Assembly (NCBI RefSeq): GCF_003313385.1
Contig: NZ_QMHN01000004.1
Span: 374,531-438,530, forward strand
Direction of reading: 5' to 3'
From: Pedobacter chitinilyticus
Lineage (GTDB): Bacteria > Bacteroidota > Bacteroidia > Sphingobacteriales > Sphingobacteriaceae
Length of the DNA: 64,000 nucleotides
Each line of letters opens with the position of its first letter. The first letter of the stretch is position 1. The translations under genes were made by a program, and so were the position numbers. The notes under the pieces are model-generated. The model did not search any database, was not told the DNA's origin, and worked only from the letters and a program-made list of their open reading frames with translations. Positions 61,701 through 64,000 of this stretch are shown piece after piece.

Positions 61701-63090
61701 ACGAGGTAAATTTACCGTAAACAGTACAGGGACCACTTACATAGCCTTGTTAAATGCCAATGGTACCATTGGTTTGGGAAGTTATGAGCAAAATGGGGGC
61801 AGGGTAGTCATTCGAGAAAATGGAACTGTAAATGCCGTGTTGAATGTAGCGGGAGACTTTGTGGTGAACAGCGGAACATTCGAATCAAATTCGGCCGCCT
61901 CCGTAAAATTGAACTTGAAAGGCGCAACGGGCGTATATAAATACAACGATGCCACTACTTTACTGAAAAACCTTACGGTAGATATAGTAGGAAACTACGC
62001 ACTACAATCGCCAGTGGTTTCGGATAACCTCACCGTAGAAACAGGGATTTTAACGCTAGGGAATAATTCATTAACCGTAAATAGCATTACCAGAGACAAC
62101 ACCGCTACAGGTTATGTCATCACTAATGGTACAGGAAGTTTGATTGTGAAAAATATTGGTTCAACAAATACCTTAATCCCATTGGGAACAAGTGTTGGTT
62201 ATTCGCCTTTGAGCATTAGCAATACAGGAACCAGCAATGATTTTTCAGTAAGCTTAAAAATAGGGATAGATAATACCCTGCCGTTTAACCCTACCAAATC
62301 AGTCAACCTGCAATGGAATATTACGCCATCGGGTGCAGGTGCAAATGCCAATCTTCAATTTCAATGGGCTGCTGCAAACCATAACGCTGGCTTTTCAACC
62401 AGTTCACCAATATCCGTAGCCAATTATCACGCAGGTACTTATGTAGGTTATGGTGCTACGCTTGGTGGTACAAACCCATACACAGCTACTGTCATTGGGA
62501 TCACTCAATTTAGTCCGTTTGTGGTGGTTAACGACGGTGTATTACCATTGGATTTACTTTCTTTTGAAGCTAAAAAATCGGGAACCAAAACCAATCCGCA
62601 AGTAACGGTTAATTGGAAGACCGCTAACGAACGAAACACGGAAAAGTTTGAAGTATTGCGCAGGAGCGAAACTTCGACATTTGAAGTCGTAAATGTGCAA
62701 AGCTCAAAAAATACGGCAGGTGAACACGATTATAGCTTTGTAGACCGCTCGCCATTGATGGGTAAAAACTATTATCAGTTAAAGCAATACGATAAAGATG
62801 GAAAGGTGACTTTTAGTGAAGTGAGTTTGGTAGACATCCAAGATTTAACGATGGCTTTAGTCGCTTTTCCAAATCCAACAGAAAGTTTGGCAACGCTTAA
62901 TTTTGCAACCTTAGCCGTAAACACTGAAGTGGTCGTTTATGATTTGCAGGGACGTAAACAAATGAGTCAATGGGCTAAAAAAGGAGAGAATAGCACTACT
63001 TTGGATTTCAGCACGCTTCCAAAAGGTTTATACTTCATTAATCTCCTTAGCGAGGGTAAAAAACAGACACTTAAAATCATCAGAAAATAA
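58702..63090 (+). CDS. T9SS-secreted pectinesterase, carbohydrate esterase family 8
   Basis: A 1462-residue secreted enzyme that removes methyl esters from pectin. Signal peptide to KVRAQ (1-24). The CE8 beta-helix covers about 24-340: NYTTIQAALNAAPSNATSPYRIFIKKGVYYENL, then FLGGQDTFLS with the catalytic Gln and Asp, VDFIFGNAKTVFDECTI with the second Asp, and YVLGRPWQ with the Arg. Fibronectin-like and Ig-like domains (350-555), a beta-sandwich (560-770), a long beta-rich repetitive part (775-1240), the shared module (LPLDLLSFEAKKSG, 1283-1375), and a T9SS type A sorting domain (AFPNPTESLATL to the end). It follows the pectate lyase, which acts on its product. Confidence 0.95.
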   Translation: MKSHLLKTIFGMVLCLVAFKVRAQYQATVDPSGAGNYTTIQAALNAAPSNATSPYRIFIKKGVYYENLTIGKPFIQFIGEDVAKTIITYNNYNGKNIPGGGTYGTANSASVIINADDFSAAHLTFENTTGDAPQALAINVSGDRASFKNCRFLGGQDTFLSYNSKYPQSLYKCYIEGVVDFIFGNAKTVFDECTIYPRDRVDNQASSYITASNTRESKGLLFRNCEIIANRGTTKYVLGRPWQNDAATAEPKATSATVFVNTKMSNVVKPEGWSIWDAGTDVSKIIYAEYNSMDMSGNPLNVASRVSWSKQLNASEAAGYLDNNVVFKDRNNVVWDPYAVFLDGNAVPANKLAISNFKYTKTGTELTFKWNLNWPENNVTYRLYRIADGGNPVLVNEQIITGNDVNLAYAPSTGKEVVPPSMSTYEYYVEASSANGTVRSESATIAAIPVMTLTGSLQAFKQGIDKPSATQVLTLSGEYLQTDVTVTPPANFEVSADNGVTWKNNVSPLLLTVTNGLLASKSVLVRLNASTAGLYSGNVTFVSGTGSHNKTIAASGETYNQPLVNSKGIASISFTQNVNASYLREGVTSATLDLKSYILSNQASGNNVPFSTTSGVQFAPAADGGSWQTDNGLKNMTDKTKHIEITVKPSTTYEIRVDSILFNLAVFNTTGNFAIEYSTDNFATSTLLKAGLLNGNPLVVTGSYPTFADGTWLLENQNAGVKRYAFALNGATGINVSPSQELKIRLYFRTGSSSATRYVTLKNVDIKGDVGLAAKEGDYRTISSGAWLDPSIWQKMVAGTWSAAPTIPHFGTGQTSFIQANHTIIAPNMTDLTTAQSGSYGYVNSFVVRDGGKLIVESGKILGMHRDQLYQIDGEFENNGTVNNDGKYDLIINGLVTNNGALKVDQTGSNVFIKGKLINKSTVNYNYVTVKDGGVYEHAANSNTMPAVITFEDGSTFLISGITTSQTGILKNTLSYYNVVWNNTGQSNYYAFQGNLTANIRGKFTVNSTGTTYIALLNANGTIGLGSYEQNGGRVVIRENGTVNAVLNVAGDFVVNSGTFESNSAASVKLNLKGATGVYKYNDATTLLKNLTVDIVGNYALQSPVVSDNLTVETGILTLGNNSLTVNSITRDNTATGYVITNGTGSLIVKNIGSTNTLIPLGTSVGYSPLSISNTGTSNDFSVSLKIGIDNTLPFNPTKSVNLQWNITPSGAGANANLQFQWAAANHNAGFSTSSPISVANYHAGTYVGYGATLGGTNPYTATVIGITQFSPFVVVNDGVLPLDLLSFEAKKSGTKTNPQVTVNWKTANERNTEKFEVLRRSETSTFEVVNVQSSKNTAGEHDYSFVDRSPLMGKNYYQLKQYDKDGKVTFSEVSLVDIQDLTMALVAFPNPTESLATLNFATLAVNTEVVVYDLQGRKQMSQWAKKGENSTTLDFSTLPKGLYFINLLSEGKKQTLKIIRK

Positions 63091-63164
63091 GTGCAGGCTT
63101 GCCATTGCTGGTTTTGGTTTTTCCGCAGTAAGCCTCATCCCATTCTAAATTAACAAACGAAGGA

Positions 63165-63198
63165 GCACCTCTGGCGATAATGTCAGGGGTGTTTTTTT
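63165..63198 (+). terminator. Terminator after the pectinesterase gene
   Basis: CACCTCTG pairs with CAGGGGTG with one wobble and is followed by TTTTTTT, 75 bases past the stop. Confidence 0.82.
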
Positions 63199-63271
63199 AT
63201 GAATAAGCTAGGAATATAAGCAATATACCTAAAGAACATGGTCTTTACTCCTTATTCCTTGCTCCTTAATC

Positions 63272-64000
63272 CTAAACGATTCCTTCAATATCAAAAAGGT
63301 GTTTTTCTGCGTGATAAGAAGAACGTACCAACGGACCGCTTTCCACATATTTCAAACCTTTCGCCAAACCTACTTCTTTATATTTAGCAAATTGGTCTGG
63401 GTGAATCCAATCAAGTACTGGATGGTGCGCTTTGGTAGGTTGTAAGTATTGACCCAAAGTTAAGATATGTACACCATTGGCAACCAAGTCATCCATAGCT
63501 TCAAAAACATCTTCCTCTGTTTCGCCTAAGCCTAACATAATACCAGTTTTAGTACGCAAACCAAATTCCGAGATTCTTTTAAGACATTCCAAGCTTCTGT
63601 CGTACTTCGCTTGAATACGAACCTGTCTGGTCAAACGTCTAACCGTTTCCATGTTGTGGGAAACCACTTCAGGTTTTTCTTCTAAAACTCTATATAGATT
63701 ATCCCATTGTCCTTTAAAGTCAGGGATTAAAGTTTCTAGGGTAGTGATTGGGCTTTCTCGTCTGATGGCTTGTAAGGTTTCTGCCCAAATAATTGAGCCA
63801 CCATCTTTTAAATCGTCACGGTCAACCGAAGTAATTACGCAATGTTTTACCCCCATTAACTTCACCGAATTAGCCACTCGGTTAGGTTCATCCGTATCAA
63901 CCGCTAAAGGACGGCCTGTTGCCACCGCACAAAAAGAACATGAACGGGTACAAATGTTACCCAAAATCATGAAGGTGGCTGTACCAGCACCCCAGCACTC
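63272..64000 (-). CDS. lipA: Lipoyl synthase, N-terminus off the window
   Basis: A radical SAM enzyme that inserts sulfur into the octanoyl group of lipoyl-carrier proteins. The frame is open to the right edge of the window: the first codons there read [21 protein letters not shown], so the N-terminal Cys cluster start is missing. The radical SAM 4Fe-4S motif CTRSCSFC is complete. Family blocks follow: [80 protein letters not shown]. The C-terminus ends in [21 protein letters not shown], with the RSSYHA motif typical of LipA. It is downstream of, and converging with, the pectin cluster. Confidence 0.97.
   Translation of the reverse strand, partial: ECWGAGTATFMILGNICTRSCSFCAVATGRPLAVDTDEPNRVANSVKLMGVKHCVITSVDRDDLKDGGSIIWAETLQAIRRESPITTLETLIPDFKGQWDNLYRVLEEKPEVVSHNMETVRRLTRQVRIQAKYDRSLECLKRISEFGLRTKTGIMLGLGETEEDVFEAMDDLVANGVHILTLGQYLQPTKAHHPVLDWIHPDQFAKYKEVGLAKGLKYVESGPLVRSSYHAEKHLFDIEGIV

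Overview
The window looks like chromosome from a member of the Bacteroidota, most likely a Pedobacter-like Sphingobacteriaceae. The evidence is several large secreted proteins ending in type IX secretion (T9SS) sorting domains, many TonB-dependent or outer-membrane beta-barrel receptors, a LytS/LytTR two-component pair, a FabV enoyl reductase, bacillithiol synthesis (BshA), A-rich leaders with few Shine-Dalgarno sequences, and promoter candidates matching the Bacteroidota consensus TTG-N19/20-TAnnTTTG. The species call is inference. No rRNA, tRNA, phage, transposase or CRISPR array was seen.

Layout. 1-6859: a plus-strand locus of TonB receptor (5' end off the window), DUF4374 lipoprotein, PepSY membrane protein and a second beta-barrel receptor, probably for iron or siderophore uptake. 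6860-7275: repeats, including a copy of the receptor gene's 3' end. 7276-8769: an exported family-10-like glycosidase. 8990-11425 (minus): proB-proA. 11559-12789 (minus): TetR regulator and nitroreductase, with two operator dyads upstream. 12993-16203: outer-membrane protein, DUF1398 protein, exported MsrA, and a 2OG-Fe(II) oxygenase. 16254-21649: OstA-like protein divergent from tilS and a small membrane protein, then bshA. 21728-24714 (minus): lipoprotein, exported lactonase, pseudouridine synthase. 24943-31009: lytic transglycosylase, ferredoxin reductase, pirin, SulP transporter, fabV. 31526-39676: TPR protein, an unusual cNMP-domain/AraC fusion regulator, a 1707-residue mosaic T9SS protein and a smaller T9SS protein. 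39954-42797: uvrA, preceded by a structured GC-rich element and followed by a 22-nt tandem array. 43384-47750: a beta-barrel receptor divergent from a LytS/LytTR pair. 48088-53568: GH5 glycosidase (minus), YiaA, Pif1-like helicase, and NAD(P)HX repair enzyme. 53864-63090: a pectin cluster of T9SS protein, PL1 pectate lyase and CE8 pectinesterase. 63272-64000 (minus): lipA, start off the window.

How the genes fit together. The pectin cluster reads as a secreted depolymerisation set: the esterase removes methyl groups and the lyase cleaves the demethylated chain. Both, with the third protein, share near-identical C-terminal modules that should route them through T9SS. The first locus fits TonB-driven import across the outer membrane followed by a PepSY inner-membrane step. 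The remaining genes are mostly scattered housekeeping functions.

The non-coding DNA is unusually rich. It holds at least three dispersed inverted-repeat families, a hierarchical 22/44/88-nt tandem array, a perfect 34-bp palindrome between the fusion regulator and the giant secreted protein, and an unexplained structured element before uvrA. These, with the fusion regulator, are the best candidates for undescribed biology. No complete new multi-gene system was evident.
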